Shown piece by piece: positions 27,546-35,653 of a DNA stretch of 64,000 nucleotides. This DNA comes from Hymenobacter aerophilus DSM 13606 (GTDB taxonomy: Bacteria > Bacteroidota > Bacteroidia > Cytophagales > Hymenobacteraceae), in the NCBI RefSeq assembly GCF_000382225.1, contig NZ_KB907802.1, positions 62,001-126,000 on the forward strand. Reading direction: 5' to 3'. The position numbers and the translations under genes are program-made. Under the pieces are notes generated by a model. It was given only the letters and a program-made list of their open reading frames with translations, ran no database searches and had not been told where the DNA came from. The stretch's first letter is position 1; each line of letters begins with the position of its first letter.

Positions 27546-28739
27546 ATGCTCGCCGACCATATCCGCGCCCTGCTCCAGCACCACGACTGCGTAATCATCC
27601 CCGATTTTGGGGGCCTGATTGCTGATTACGCGCCGGCTCGCATCCATCCGGTACGCCATACGCTGGCCCCGCCGGCCAAGCGCGTGGCCTTCAACCAGAG
27701 CCTGACCCGCAACGATGGGCTGCTGGTGGATGCGCTGAGCCAGAAGCTGAGCGTGAGCCCGGCCCAGGCCCGCGAGCTGGTGCAGCAGGCCGTGCACAAT
27801 ATGCAGCAGGAGCTGGCCGCCGGAAACCGCACCGAATTAAGCGGCGTCGGTACCTTTAAACAGGCGCCCGGCCGCGGGCTGGAATTCGAGTACACCGGCT
27901 CCGAGAACCTGCTCGGCGCCAGCTTCGGGCTGCCCGAGCTGGTGTCGCGCCCGGTACGGGCCACCGATGCGCTGCTGGCCCGCGAGCGGCCCGCCGCGGC
28001 GCCGCAGCTGCGCACCCGCCGCCTGGGCTGGGTGTGGCGCTCAGTGGGCGTAGCGGCCATTGCCGGCCTCGTACTGTCGGCCAACTATATGTTTGCTGAC
28101 TTGGCCGGCTACCTGCCCGACGAACTGCGCGGGCTGCCCCAGGCCCGGCCTACGGCGTCCGTACCCGTCCGCCAGCAGGCCAGCCTGAGCACCGCCGCCA
28201 CCCACCTCACCGAAACCCCGGCCGCCGCCGCCTCATCCGATGATTGGGATGCCGTAGCCACCGAAACCGGCCTGACGGAGCCGGCGGCTGCCCCGGCCAC
28301 CGTGCCCGCGAAACCCGCCGCCACCGTGCCCGCCACAGCCATCCGGCCGGCCCTGACGGTGGCCGGCACGCCCGACCAGGGCACCAAGCCGGCCGCCCCC
28401 AAAGCCGCCGCTGCGAAGCCCGCCGCGGCCCCGGCCAAGGCCCCGGGCTGGGAGAAAGCCGCCGCTACCAATGCAACCGCTGGGGCTTCGGCCGCGACTG
28501 TTAGCAAGCGCACGGGCCGTTTCTACGTCATTGCCGGTTCCTACACCACCCTGGCCAACGCCGAGAAGGGCCGGCAGGCGCTGGTACGGCTGGGCCACCC
28601 GGCCCGCGTGCTGCTGCCCGCGCCCGGTAGCCGGCAGTTCATGCTTTCGGCCGCCGATTTCCCCGACCGCACCTCCGCCGACCGTCAGGCCATCATCCTG
28701 CGCAAGCGCATGGGCGACCTTTGGATCAAACAATATTAA
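27546..28739 (+). CDS. HU-CCDC81/SPOR domain protein
   Basis: 397 residues. The N-terminal HU-CCDC81-type domains are about residues 1-125: DHIRALLQHHDCVIIPDFGG and LSGVGTFKQAPGRGLEFEYT. One membrane segment follows near residue 165 (SVGVAAIAGLVLSANYMF), then a long Pro/Ala/Thr-rich linker. The C-terminal SPOR domain is FYVIAGSYTTLANAEKGRQA to the end, and should bind denuded peptidoglycan at division sites. Such HU-SPOR proteins are specific to Bacteroidota. They are thought to link the nucleoid or cytoplasm with the wall (inference). The gene sits directly upstream of exbB. Confidence 0.88.
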   Translation: MLADHIRALLQHHDCVIIPDFGGLIADYAPARIHPVRHTLAPPAKRVAFNQSLTRNDGLLVDALSQKLSVSPAQARELVQQAVHNMQQELAAGNRTELSGVGTFKQAPGRGLEFEYTGSENLLGASFGLPELVSRPVRATDALLARERPAAAPQLRTRRLGWVWRSVGVAAIAGLVLSANYMFADLAGYLPDELRGLPQARPTASVPVRQQASLSTAATHLTETPAAAASSDDWDAVATETGLTEPAAAPATVPAKPAATVPATAIRPALTVAGTPDQGTKPAAPKAAAAKPAAAPAKAPGWEKAAATNATAGASAATVSKRTGRFYVIAGSYTTLANAEKGRQALVRLGHPARVLLPAPGSRQFMLSAADFPDRTSADRQAIILRKRMGDLWIKQY

Positions 28740-28772
28740 GATTAGTGCTTAGTTGATAGTGCGTAGAAATTG

Positions 28773-28862
28773 GTCATCCTGACGAAGCCAGCATGTTTGC
28801 CGGCTGCCACTTGTCGTTTCGATGGGGGCGGCCGGCAAACATACCGGCTTCATCAGGATGAC
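28773..28862. repeat. Junction inverted repeat, GTCATCCTGACGAAG variant
   Basis: The arms 28773-28808 and 28827-28862 pair with three mismatches in the outer 32 positions. The ends GTCATCCTGA/TCAGGATGAC are those of family A, but the interior (GCATGTTTGCCGGC) differs. Confidence 0.85.
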
Positions 28863-28944
28863 GTTCTTTTATTGCCCGTCTTTCCGCTAAGCCTTTCCGC
28901 CAGTAGCCTAAGCACCCCAACCCAGCCCTACGCCCCTAAAAAGA

Positions 28945-29679
28945 ATGACGCTTCTGTCTCTGTTTCTGCAACTTCTGGTAGGCGACCCGACCGCCATTCC
29001 CGCCGGCTCGCCGGCCGCCGCCGACTCGGCCGTTACGGCCGCCAACCAGGCCGTTGCCGAGGCCTCGGGCCTCTCGCTGATTGATTTGGTAATTGCCGGC
29101 GGCTGGATTATGGTGCCGCTGTTTCTGCTGCTCTTCCTCACGATTTACATCATGCTGGAGCGCTACCTCACCATCCGCAAGGCCGGCGCCGTGCCCGAGT
29201 CGTTCATGCCTGGCATCGGCAACCTGATGGTGAAGGGCGACTTGCAGGGCGCCAAAATGCTGTGCGCCCAGAACCCTACGCCGCTGGCCCGCATGATTGA
29301 GAAGGGCATCCGCCGGGTGGGTTTGCCGCTGAACGAAATCGAGGCCAGCGTGGAAAACGTGGGTAAAATCGAAATTGCCCGCCTCGAAAAGAACATCAAC
29401 GTGCTGGGCATCGTGGCCGGCATTGCGCCCATGCTGGGCTTCGTGGGCACGATTATCGGCGTTATCAAGATTTTCTACGCCATCAGCTCGACCGGCGACT
29501 TCGGCATTGCCCAGATTTCGGGCGGTCTGTACACCAAAATGGTGACCTCGGCGGCCGGCCTCATCATCGGCATCATCGCCCACATCGGCTACCACTGGCT
29601 CAGCATCATGGTCGAGCGCATGGTTTTCCGCATGGAAAACTCCGCCATCGAGTTCATGGACATCCTGCAGGACAACTAA
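28945..29679 (+). CDS. exbB: ExbB/TolQ/MotA-type proton channel protein
   Basis: 244 residues, inner membrane. It forms with ExbD the proton-driven motor that energises TonB. Three membrane regions are seen: IMVPLFLLLFLTIYIMLERY (about residue 50), INVLGIVAGIAPMLGFVGTI (about 150) and MVTSAAGLIIGIIAHIGYHW (about 195), in the usual order. APMLGFVGTIIGVIKIF is the family signature. The N-terminal 40 residues are Ala-rich and variable. The stop codon is 1 base before the junction palindrome leading to exbD. Confidence 0.93.
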   Translation: MTLLSLFLQLLVGDPTAIPAGSPAAADSAVTAANQAVAEASGLSLIDLVIAGGWIMVPLFLLLFLTIYIMLERYLTIRKAGAVPESFMPGIGNLMVKGDLQGAKMLCAQNPTPLARMIEKGIRRVGLPLNEIEASVENVGKIEIARLEKNINVLGIVAGIAPMLGFVGTIIGVIKIFYAISSTGDFGIAQISGGLYTKMVTSAAGLIIGIIAHIGYHWLSIMVERMVFRMENSAIEFMDILQDN

Positions 29680-29680
29680 A

Positions 29681-29799
29681 GGTGAGATGGTGAGTTGGTG
29701 AAATGGTGAGTTGACGTTCTGTTTGCGCTACTTGCTCAACGCACGCCATTCGCACCGCTAAAACACCAACTCACCATTTCACCAACTCACCATCTCACC
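29681..29799. repeat. Junction palindrome joining exbB stop to exbD start, perfect 33-bp arms
   Basis: The arms 29681-29713 (GGTGAGATGGTGAGTTGGTG...) and 29767-29799 (...CACCATCTCACC) are exact complements with a 53-base loop. The left arm lacks C; the right arm lacks G. One base separates it from the exbB stop and two bases from the exbD ATG, so the right arm is the entire proximal leader of exbD. Confidence 0.95.
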
Positions 29800-29801
29800 G
29801 C

Positions 29802-30206
29802 ATGAATCTCAGCCGGCGCCGTAAGCTTTCTTCGCACGTCGAGACCAGCTCGATGAACGACATCATGTTCTTCCTGATGCTGTTCTTCCTGATTGTGTCG
29901 ACGATGGTGAACCCGAACGTCATCAAGCTCATGCTGCCCAATGCCCGCTCGGGCAAGCAGGCCATGAAGCAGCCCATCACCGTCTCGGTCGATGCGGCCG
30001 GCACCTACTTCATCGACCGGCGGCCCATTACGCCCGCCGAGCTGGAGCCCGAGCTGGCCCGCCGCATCGAGGGCCTGGAAAGTCCCACCGCCGTGCTGCG
30101 CGTCGATGCCTCGCTCAACGTGCAAAAGCTGGTCGACATCCTCGAAATCGGCAACCGCCTCAAAATTAAAATGGTCATGGCCACCCAGGCCCAGCAAGGG
30201 AAATGA
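29802..30206 (+). CDS. exbD: ExbD/TolR-family biopolymer transport protein
   Basis: 134 residues. N-in, single-span inner-membrane protein with a periplasmic domain, partner of ExbB. The membrane segment is MNDIMFFLMLFFLIVSTMV (residues 12-30), with the essential Asp at NDIMF. The periplasmic part (KQPITVSVDAAGTYFIDRRP) follows. ATG 29802 stands directly after the repeat arm. The previous and next junctions are both palindromes, yet the genes are clearly a functional set (exbB, exbD, tonB-like). Confidence 0.93.
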   Translation: MNLSRRRKLSSHVETSSMNDIMFFLMLFFLIVSTMVNPNVIKLMLPNARSGKQAMKQPITVSVDAAGTYFIDRRPITPAELEPELARRIEGLESPTAVLRVDASLNVQKLVDILEIGNRLKIKMVMATQAQQGK

Positions 30207-30323
30207 GTTTGGTTGGTTTTTGGTGATTGGTTTTTTGTTATTGGCTGTTATTCAAAAGGAGTCAAGCAAGCAAACCAACAAGAGCGAAGCCAAAAACCAA
30301 TCACCAAAAACCAAAAACTAACC
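30207..30323. repeat. Junction palindrome joining exbD stop to the tonB-like start
   Basis: The left arm starts the base after the stop codon (GTTTGGTTGGTTTTTGGTGA). The right arm (30291-30323, CAAAAACCAATCACCAAAAA CC...) ends the base before the ATG and contains no G. The core pairs over 24 positions with one bulge. Confidence 0.9.
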
Positions 30324-31208
30324 ATGGAATACCGCGAAGAGCATCGGCGCGAAGCCTTTATCGGGACCGTGATTTTTCACGTGGCCCTGGCCGTGCTGTT
30401 CTTTTTCGCCGTGTTTAAGGGGCCCGACCCGCCGCTGGAAACGCTCGGTGGTGATGGCGTGGAGCTGAACTACGGGGTGGATGAGGTCGGCTCGGGTGAC
30501 ATCCAGAGCCAGGCCCCGGCCAACGAATCGAAGAACCGCGAGGACAGCCGCCCGCCCGCCGCCCAGCCCGACCCTACGCCGCCCCAGCCCACGGCCCAGC
30601 CCGAGCGCACGCCGCCCACCGAGCAGCGCGTGGTAACCAGTGAGGCCGAGGAAAGCCCCGTAACGGTGCCGCCCACGCCCAAACCCGCGCCGCCCCGCGA
30701 GGAGGTGAAGCCCACGCCCGAGCCCGTGCGCCCCAAAGTAGACCAGCGGGCCGTGTTCACGCCCCGCGCCAACCGCGCCGACGGCGGGGGCAACGGCGTA
30801 AATGGCACCAGCAACGCGCCCACCGGCAACAACAACGGCGACAACCCCGGCACCGTAGGCGACAAGGGTGACCCGCGCGGCACCTACGACGGCAAAGCCT
30901 ACTCGGGCGAGCCCGGTAGCGGCGGCCGTGGCACCAGCCCCGGCAGCGGCGGCCTCGACATGGCCGGCTGGGCCTTCGTGAACCGCCCCACCGCCCCGGC
31001 CATCGACAACACCTCGGGCTTCATCCGCTTCAGCATCAAAGTGAATGCCGACGGCGAAGTGGAGGCCGTGCGCAAAGTGTCGGGCAACGTGTCGCCGGCC
31101 CAGGAAAAAGCCTGCCGCGACGCGCTGGAAAGCGCCGAGTTCCGCCGCACCAACTCGGCCAACGGCGGCGCCACCGGCTTCTACACATTCCGGTTCACGG
31201 TACGATAG
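30324..31208 (+). CDS. TonB-like energy transducer
   Basis: 294 residues. The short cytoplasmic N-terminus MEYREEHRREAFIGTVIFHV leads to one membrane segment (VALAVLFFFAVF). A long Pro/Glu/Thr-rich periplasmic spacer and a Gly-rich zone follow. The C-terminal domain (FIRFSIKVNADGEVEAVRKV SGNVSP...) resembles TonB_C, ending YTFRFTVR. It should couple ExbB/ExbD to outer-membrane receptors such as the barrel protein at 25690 or the receptor at 45607 (inference). The ATG at 30324 is used because the membrane segment is then correctly placed. Confidence 0.85.
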   Translation: MEYREEHRREAFIGTVIFHVALAVLFFFAVFKGPDPPLETLGGDGVELNYGVDEVGSGDIQSQAPANESKNREDSRPPAAQPDPTPPQPTAQPERTPPTEQRVVTSEAEESPVTVPPTPKPAPPREEVKPTPEPVRPKVDQRAVFTPRANRADGGGNGVNGTSNAPTGNNNGDNPGTVGDKGDPRGTYDGKAYSGEPGSGGRGTSPGSGGLDMAGWAFVNRPTAPAIDNTSGFIRFSIKVNADGEVEAVRKVSGNVSPAQEKACRDALESAEFRRTNSANGGATGFYTFRFTVR

Positions 31209-31222
31209 GCGCTTGGCGTTGC

Positions 31223-31324
31223 GAACGGCTGTAGCGCGAAGCTTCCGCTTCGCGTATCGTCGACCGATAGTAGGCGGGAGTCAGCAACGATGCGCAAAGC
31301 GGAAGCTTCGCGCTACAGCCGTTC
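31223..31324. repeat. Junction inverted repeat, AGCTTCCGCTTCGCG family
   Basis: The arms GAACGGCTGTAGCGCGAAGC... (31223-31250) and its complement (31297-31324) match perfectly over 28 bases. They continue inward imperfectly (CGCGTATCGT with ACGATGCGCA). It lies between the TonB-like gene and folC. Confidence 0.9.
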
Positions 31325-31375
31325 AACAGGACGAAAACTACCAGCTACTAGCCCTCAGCTAACAGCTCCAAAACA

Positions 31376-32677
31376 ATGACCTACCAGCAGACCCTGGATT
31401 ACCTGTACGCCCGGCTGCCCATGTTTCAGCGGGTGGGGGCGGCGGGCTACAAGCCGGGCCTGCAGCGCACCGAGGCGCTGGCGGCGGCTACCGGCCACCC
31501 CGAGCGGCAGTTTCGGAGCGTGCACGTGGCTGGTACCAACGGTAAGGGCAGCTCCAGCCACTTGGTGGCGGCGGTGCTGCAGGCGGCCGGCTACCGGGTG
31601 GGGTTGTACACTTCGCCCCACCTCAAGGAGTTCACCGAACGAATCCGCCTCAACGGGCGGCCGCTGGCCCCGGCGTTTCTGGTGGAGTGGGTAGCGCGCT
31701 GGCGGGCTACGTTTGAGCGGGCGGAAGCCTCGTTTTTCGAGGTGTGCGTGGCGCTGGCTTTCGATTACTTCGCCCGGCAGAATGTAGATGTGGCCGTGGT
31801 GGAAGTGGGCCTGGGCGGCCGGCTCGACTCGACCAACATCCTGCGGCCGCTCGTGTCGCTCATCACTAACATCAGCCCCGACCACCAGGCCCTGCTCGGC
31901 GATACGCTGCCGCTGATTGCGGCCGAAAAAGCCGGCATCATCAAGCCCGAAACGCCCGCCATCATCAGCCAGACCCAGCCCGAGGTGGCGGCCGTGTTCG
32001 AGCAGAAGGCCCGGCAGGAGGGCGCCCCGCTGCTGTTTGCCGACCAGCATTACCGCGCCGAGCTGCTGCGCGAGCCGGCCGCCGATGAAGCCGTGCAACA
32101 CCTGCGCGTCTGGCACGATGAGCAAGTGCTGCTGGACGAGGTGGCGCTGGGCCTGGTGGGCGACTACCAGCGCCTGAACCTGCCCGGCGTGCTGGCCACA
32201 GTGGCCGAGCTGCGCCGCCAGGGTTTTATCATCACAGATGAACACCTGCGCGAAGGCCTGCGCGACGTGATGCGCCTGACTGGCCTGCGGGGCCGCTGGA
32301 CCATCCTGGGCCGCCGCCCGCTGGTTGTCTGCGACACGGGCCACAACGAGGCCGGCATCCGCTTCATCGTGGAGCAGCTGGCGCGGCTGCCGAAGCGGCG
32401 ACTGCACTTCGTGCTAGGCGTGATGCAGGACAAGGATATCAGCAAGATGCTGGCTTTGCTGCCCCGCGAGGCTACCTACTACTTCTGCCAGGCCACCATC
32501 CCGCGCGCCCTGCCGGTGGCCGAGCTGGCCGCCCAAGCCGCCGCCCTGGGCCTGCGTGGCACCACCTACGCCACCGTGCCGGCCGCCGTAGCCGCCGCCC
32601 GCGCCGCCGCCGAAGCCGATGACGTGGTCTTCATTGGCGGCAGTACCTTTGTGGTGGCCGAAATCGAGGAACTCTGA
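31376..32677 (+). CDS. folC: Folylpolyglutamate synthase / dihydrofolate synthase
   Basis: 433 residues. ATP-dependent ligase of the Mur ligase superfamily. It adds glutamate to dihydropteroate and folates. The nucleotide-binding loop is VAGTNGKGSSSHLVAAVL (about residue 52). GLYTSPHLKEFTERIRLNG, FFEVCVALAFDYFARQNVDV and EVGLGGRLDSTN are family signatures. ISPDHQALLGDTLPLIAAEK AGIIK contains the metal-binding histidine. Start at ATG 31376. Its place after exbBD/tonB seems to be common in Bacteroidota, from memory. Confidence 0.95.
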   Translation: MTYQQTLDYLYARLPMFQRVGAAGYKPGLQRTEALAAATGHPERQFRSVHVAGTNGKGSSSHLVAAVLQAAGYRVGLYTSPHLKEFTERIRLNGRPLAPAFLVEWVARWRATFERAEASFFEVCVALAFDYFARQNVDVAVVEVGLGGRLDSTNILRPLVSLITNISPDHQALLGDTLPLIAAEKAGIIKPETPAIISQTQPEVAAVFEQKARQEGAPLLFADQHYRAELLREPAADEAVQHLRVWHDEQVLLDEVALGLVGDYQRLNLPGVLATVAELRRQGFIITDEHLREGLRDVMRLTGLRGRWTILGRRPLVVCDTGHNEAGIRFIVEQLARLPKRRLHFVLGVMQDKDISKMLALLPREATYYFCQATIPRALPVAELAAQAAALGLRGTTYATVPAAVAAARAAAEADDVVFIGGSTFVVAEIEEL

Positions 32678-32683
32678 GGCCAC

Positions 32684-32786
32684 CGCCCTAGTGTCATCCT
32701 GAGCTTGCGAAGGACCTATATAGAAGGTATATCCATTGATTAGCTTCTGTATAGGTCCTTCGCAAGCTCAGGATGACACTAGGGCG
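32684..32786. repeat. Family A junction inverted repeat, perfect 37-bp arms
   Basis: The arms 32684-32720 (CGCCCTAGTGTCATCCTGAG...) and 32750-32786 are exact complements, with a 29-base loop. The loop (AGAAGGTATATCC...TAGCTTCTG) resembles the loop of the hisA-hisF element. A G-free CTCACC-type leader follows at 32789-32820, directly before trmB. Confidence 0.93.
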
Positions 32787-32821
32787 TCAAACTCACCATT
32801 TCAATATCTCACCATCTCACC

Positions 32822-33502
32822 TTGAGCAGAAGTAAACTCCGGCGCTTTGCCGCCAACGCCGAGCGCGAAACCATTGTGGAGCCGGGCAAAGAAACCTACG
32901 AGCAGCTGGCCGGGCGCTGGCACGCCGACTTTTTCGGCAACGACCACCCGATTACCCTCGAAGTGGGCTGCGGCAAGGGCGAGTACACCGTGGGCCTGGC
33001 CGCCCGCTACCCCGAGCGCAACTTCCTGGGCCTCGACATCAAGGGCGACCGAATCTGGAAGGGCAGCACCCGGGCTCTGGAGCAGAACCTGACCAACGTG
33101 GGCTGGCTGCGCACCCGCGCCCACGAGCTGGCCGCGCACTTCGCCCCCGGCGAGCTGCACGAAATTTGGATTACGTTTCCCGACCCGCGCCCCCGCGACC
33201 GGGACATCAAGCGCCGCCTCACGTATCCGCGCTTCCTCGACCTGTACCAGCGCATCCTGCGCCCTGGCGGCCGCCTGCACCTCAAAACCGACAACGAAGG
33301 CCTGTTCGACTACACCCTCGAAACCCTGCAGCAGCGCCCCGGCGCCACCATCATCGCCCAAACCCGCGACCTGTACGCCACGCCTGAGCTGCTGCCCCAC
33401 GCCGAGGACATCCAGACCACCTTCGAGCGCAAATACCGCGAGCTGTGCGTGCCCATCAAGTACGTGCAGTTCGAGTTGGGCAACGGTGAGGTGAAGGGAT
33501 AG
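32822..33502 (+). CDS. trmB: tRNA (guanine-N7)-methyltransferase
   Basis: 226 residues. SAM-dependent enzyme making m7G46 in tRNA. The SAM site is LEVGCGKGEYTVGLAARYPE (about residue 42). FLGLDIKGDRIWKGS and EIWITFPDPRPRDRDIKRRL are the diagnostic family motifs. GGRLHLKTDNEGLFDYTLET follows. There is no suitable ATG: the TTG at 32822 yields MSRSKLRRFAANAERET, the normal N-terminus. The leader before it has no G, like those of exbD and the M23 peptidase. Confidence 0.93.
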   Translation: MSRSKLRRFAANAERETIVEPGKETYEQLAGRWHADFFGNDHPITLEVGCGKGEYTVGLAARYPERNFLGLDIKGDRIWKGSTRALEQNLTNVGWLRTRAHELAAHFAPGELHEIWITFPDPRPRDRDIKRRLTYPRFLDLYQRILRPGGRLHLKTDNEGLFDYTLETLQQRPGATIIAQTRDLYATPELLPHAEDIQTTFERKYRELCVPIKYVQFELGNGEVKG

Positions 33503-33506
33503 AGTA

Positions 33507-33610
33507 GAACGTCATTCAGAGCGAAGCGAAGAATCCCGCGGGCCACAGTAATCCTAACGACAGGGCTACTACTGCTCGCGAGATTCTTCGCTTCGCTCTG
33601 AATGACGTTC
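33507..33610. repeat. Family B junction inverted repeat
   Basis: The arms GAACGTCATTCAGAGCGAAG... (33507-33540) and 33577-33610 pair with one mismatch. It lies between convergent trmB and the TrpF-like gene, 4 bases from the trmB stop and 8 from the other stop. Confidence 0.92.
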
Positions 33611-33618
33611 TGCTTTGG

Positions 33619-34209
33619 CTATTCTTCCAGTGCCTCGAACAGGGCTTCCAGCTCGTCGAAGTCGCGGATGCCGGGCTTGATTTCGTCGCCGCCCTGCAGG
33701 ATGAGGCCGGCGGGCTGCTGCCGCTCGATTAGTTCTGCCACCTGGTTGGGAGCGGGGTTGCCGCTCAGCCACAATGATTGCCGCCCGGCGCTGGCCGGTA
33801 GTGCTGTTTCATCCAAGCGGGTGATAAGCTCGAAGCCGGCGGTTAGCGCTGTGCGCAGTTGCTGCAGAGAGTCGGCTCCGGCGGGTTGCGGCAGCTCGAC
33901 CAGGGCCGGAACGGCCACGGGCCCATTGGGGACCAAGCCGGCGGCTGGCAGGTTGAGGACAATCCGGCTCAGGCTGCATTCCTCCACCAGCCGGTTGATT
34001 TCTGAAACGGGCATTTCGCCGCCAAACTCGCCGATGATTTCTACGCCGGCTACCCAGCCGGCCAGTTCCTTTACCGTGGCCGCGTCCACTGCCCCCGGCA
34101 GGCTGGGGTCGAGGGTGAAGATGAGGCCGTCGGCGCCCATGCCGGCGCAGTAGCGGGCATCGGAGAGGTTGTTGATGCCGCGGACGAGGACGGGGAGAAG
34201 CAGGGACAT
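33619..34209 (-). CDS. TrpF-like TIM-barrel protein lacking the catalytic cysteine
   Basis: 196 residues, about the length of phosphoribosylanthranilate isomerase. The N-terminus VLVRGINNLSDARYCAGMGA parallels the TrpF start (KICG-NLEDA...GADA), but the catalytic Cys of KICG is replaced by Arg (LVRG, about residue 10). The C-terminal GDEIKPGIRDFDELEALFEA parallels the TrpF phosphate site and end. No other trp gene is nearby. It is probably a paralogue with altered or lost isomerase activity; a true TrpF elsewhere would be expected. Family assignment is moderate. Confidence 0.6.
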   Translation of the reverse strand: MSLLLPVLVRGINNLSDARYCAGMGADGLIFTLDPSLPGAVDAATVKELAGWVAGVEIIGEFGGEMPVSEINRLVEECSLSRIVLNLPAAGLVPNGPVAVPALVELPQPAGADSLQQLRTALTAGFELITRLDETALPASAGRQSLWLSGNPAPNQVAELIERQQPAGLILQGGDEIKPGIRDFDELEALFEALEE

Positions 34210-34247
34210 GCGGGAAGGAGTGAGTCAGTGAATGAGGAAGCAAATAT

Positions 34248-34350
34248 ACTGTCATCCTGAGCGGAGCGAAGGACCTTTTTCTGATAGCACTCTTCGTTGT
34301 GGCGTCTGTGCTACCGGAAGAAGGTCCTTCGCGCCGCTCAGGATGACAGT
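34248..34350. repeat. Family A junction inverted repeat
   Basis: The arms ACTGTCATCCTGAGCGGAGC... (34248-34281) and 34317-34350 pair with very few mismatches. It lies in the divergent gap between the TrpF-like gene and mnmA. Confidence 0.92.
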
Positions 34351-34374
34351 ACTTCACCCCATCACCCAAAACCG

Positions 34375-34382
34375 TATCTTTG
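34375..34382 (+). promoter_or_regulatory. -7 box of mnmA
   Basis: TATCTTTG, matching TAnnTTTG, lies 47 bases before the mnmA ATG. Confidence 0.55.
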
Positions 34383-34428
34383 CTTATTCGGCCGGAACCT
34401 TTCACGCTCCGGGCGCAATTCAACAAAT

Positions 34429-35571
34429 ATGAACACAACGAAAGGACGGGTGCTGGTAGCCATGAGCGGCGGCATCGACAGCTCGGTAGCGGCCGTGATG
34501 CTGCACGAGCAGGGGTACGAGGTGGTTGGCATGACCATGAAAACCTGGGATTACGCTTCGGCGGGCGGCTCGAAAAAGGAAACCGGCTGCTGCTCGCTCG
34601 ATTCCATCAACGACGCCCGCCAGATTGCCGTCGAGCTGGGCTTTCCGCACTACATCATCGACATCCGCGACGAGTTCGGCGAGGCCGTCATCAACAACTT
34701 TACCGATGAGTACCTGGCCGGGCGCACGCCCAACCCCTGCGTGCTCTGCAACACCCACATCAAGTGGGACGCGCTGTTGCGCCGCGCCGACCAGCTCGGC
34801 TGCGAGTTCATCGCCACCGGCCACTACGCCCAGGTGCGCGAGGAAAACGGCCGCTACGTTGTCAGCAAGGGCATTGATGAGAACAAGGACCAGAGCTACG
34901 CCATCTGGGGCGTGAGCCAGGAAAGCCTTTCGCGCACGCGCTTCCCGCTGGGCGAGCTGCGCAAATCGGCCATCTACGACTTCGCCCGCGAGCGGGGTTT
35001 TACGGAGCTCGTCAACAAGCCCGAGAGCTACGAAATCTGCTTTATCCCCGACAACGACTACCGTGGCTTTCTGCGGCGGCGCGTGCCGGGCCTGGAGGCG
35101 CGCGTGGCCGGCGGCGAGTTTGTACTGCGCGACGGCACGGTGGTGGGCACCCACGAGGGCTACCCGTTCTACACCATCGGCCAGCGCAAGGGCCTGGGCA
35201 TTGCCCTGGGCTTCCCGGCCTACGTAACGGCCATCGACCCCGAAACCAACCGCGTAGTGCTGGGCAACTTCGAGGAGCTGGCCAGCACGCGCACGCTGGT
35301 CGGGCAGCTGAACATGGGCAAGTTCGCCTCGCTCGAAGGCCGCGGTCTGGTGCCGGCCACGGTCAAAATTCGCTACAACCACGACGGCTCGCCGGCGTTC
35401 CTGGAGCAGCGGGGCGACAAAATCTACGTGTACTTCGAGGAGCCCGTGCACGCCGTAACGCCCGGCCAGGCCGCCGTATTCTACGAGGGCGACGACGTGC
35501 TGGGCGGCGGCTGGATTGAGCGCCACACCATCGGCGAGCTGCCCGAGCCGCTGGCCGAGCTGCGCGCGTAG
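34429..35571 (+). CDS. mnmA: tRNA-specific 2-thiouridylase
   Basis: 380 residues. It catalyses ATP-dependent 2-thiolation of U34 in Lys, Glu and Gln tRNAs. The PP-loop is VLVAMSGGIDSSVAAVML (residues 8-25). The catalytic cysteines are in GRTPNPCVLCNTHIKWD (about residue 100) and SYEICFIPDNDYR (about residue 205). GKNKDQSY-like text (DENKDQSYAIWGVSQ) and the GQRKGLGI segment are typical. Start at ATG 34429, after the -7 box; the longer frame would run through the family A repeat. Confidence 0.95.
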   Translation: MNTTKGRVLVAMSGGIDSSVAAVMLHEQGYEVVGMTMKTWDYASAGGSKKETGCCSLDSINDARQIAVELGFPHYIIDIRDEFGEAVINNFTDEYLAGRTPNPCVLCNTHIKWDALLRRADQLGCEFIATGHYAQVREENGRYVVSKGIDENKDQSYAIWGVSQESLSRTRFPLGELRKSAIYDFARERGFTELVNKPESYEICFIPDNDYRGFLRRRVPGLEARVAGGEFVLRDGTVVGTHEGYPFYTIGQRKGLGIALGFPAYVTAIDPETNRVVLGNFEELASTRTLVGQLNMGKFASLEGRGLVPATVKIRYNHDGSPAFLEQRGDKIYVYFEEPVHAVTPGQAAVFYEGDDVLGGGWIERHTIGELPEPLAELRA

Positions 35572-35626
35572 GCTTCAGGGCTGAGCGCTTGGCTGGCAGG
35601 GTTCAGGAAAAAATACTTTCAGTAGC

Positions 35627-35634
35627 TACCTTCG
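35627..35634 (+). promoter_or_regulatory. Probable -7 box of the lipoprotein gene
   Basis: TACCTTCG, one base from TAnnTTTG, lies 19 bases before the ATG, giving a short leader. Confidence 0.4.
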
Positions 35635-35653
35635 GATTATCAAGTACTGCCTG

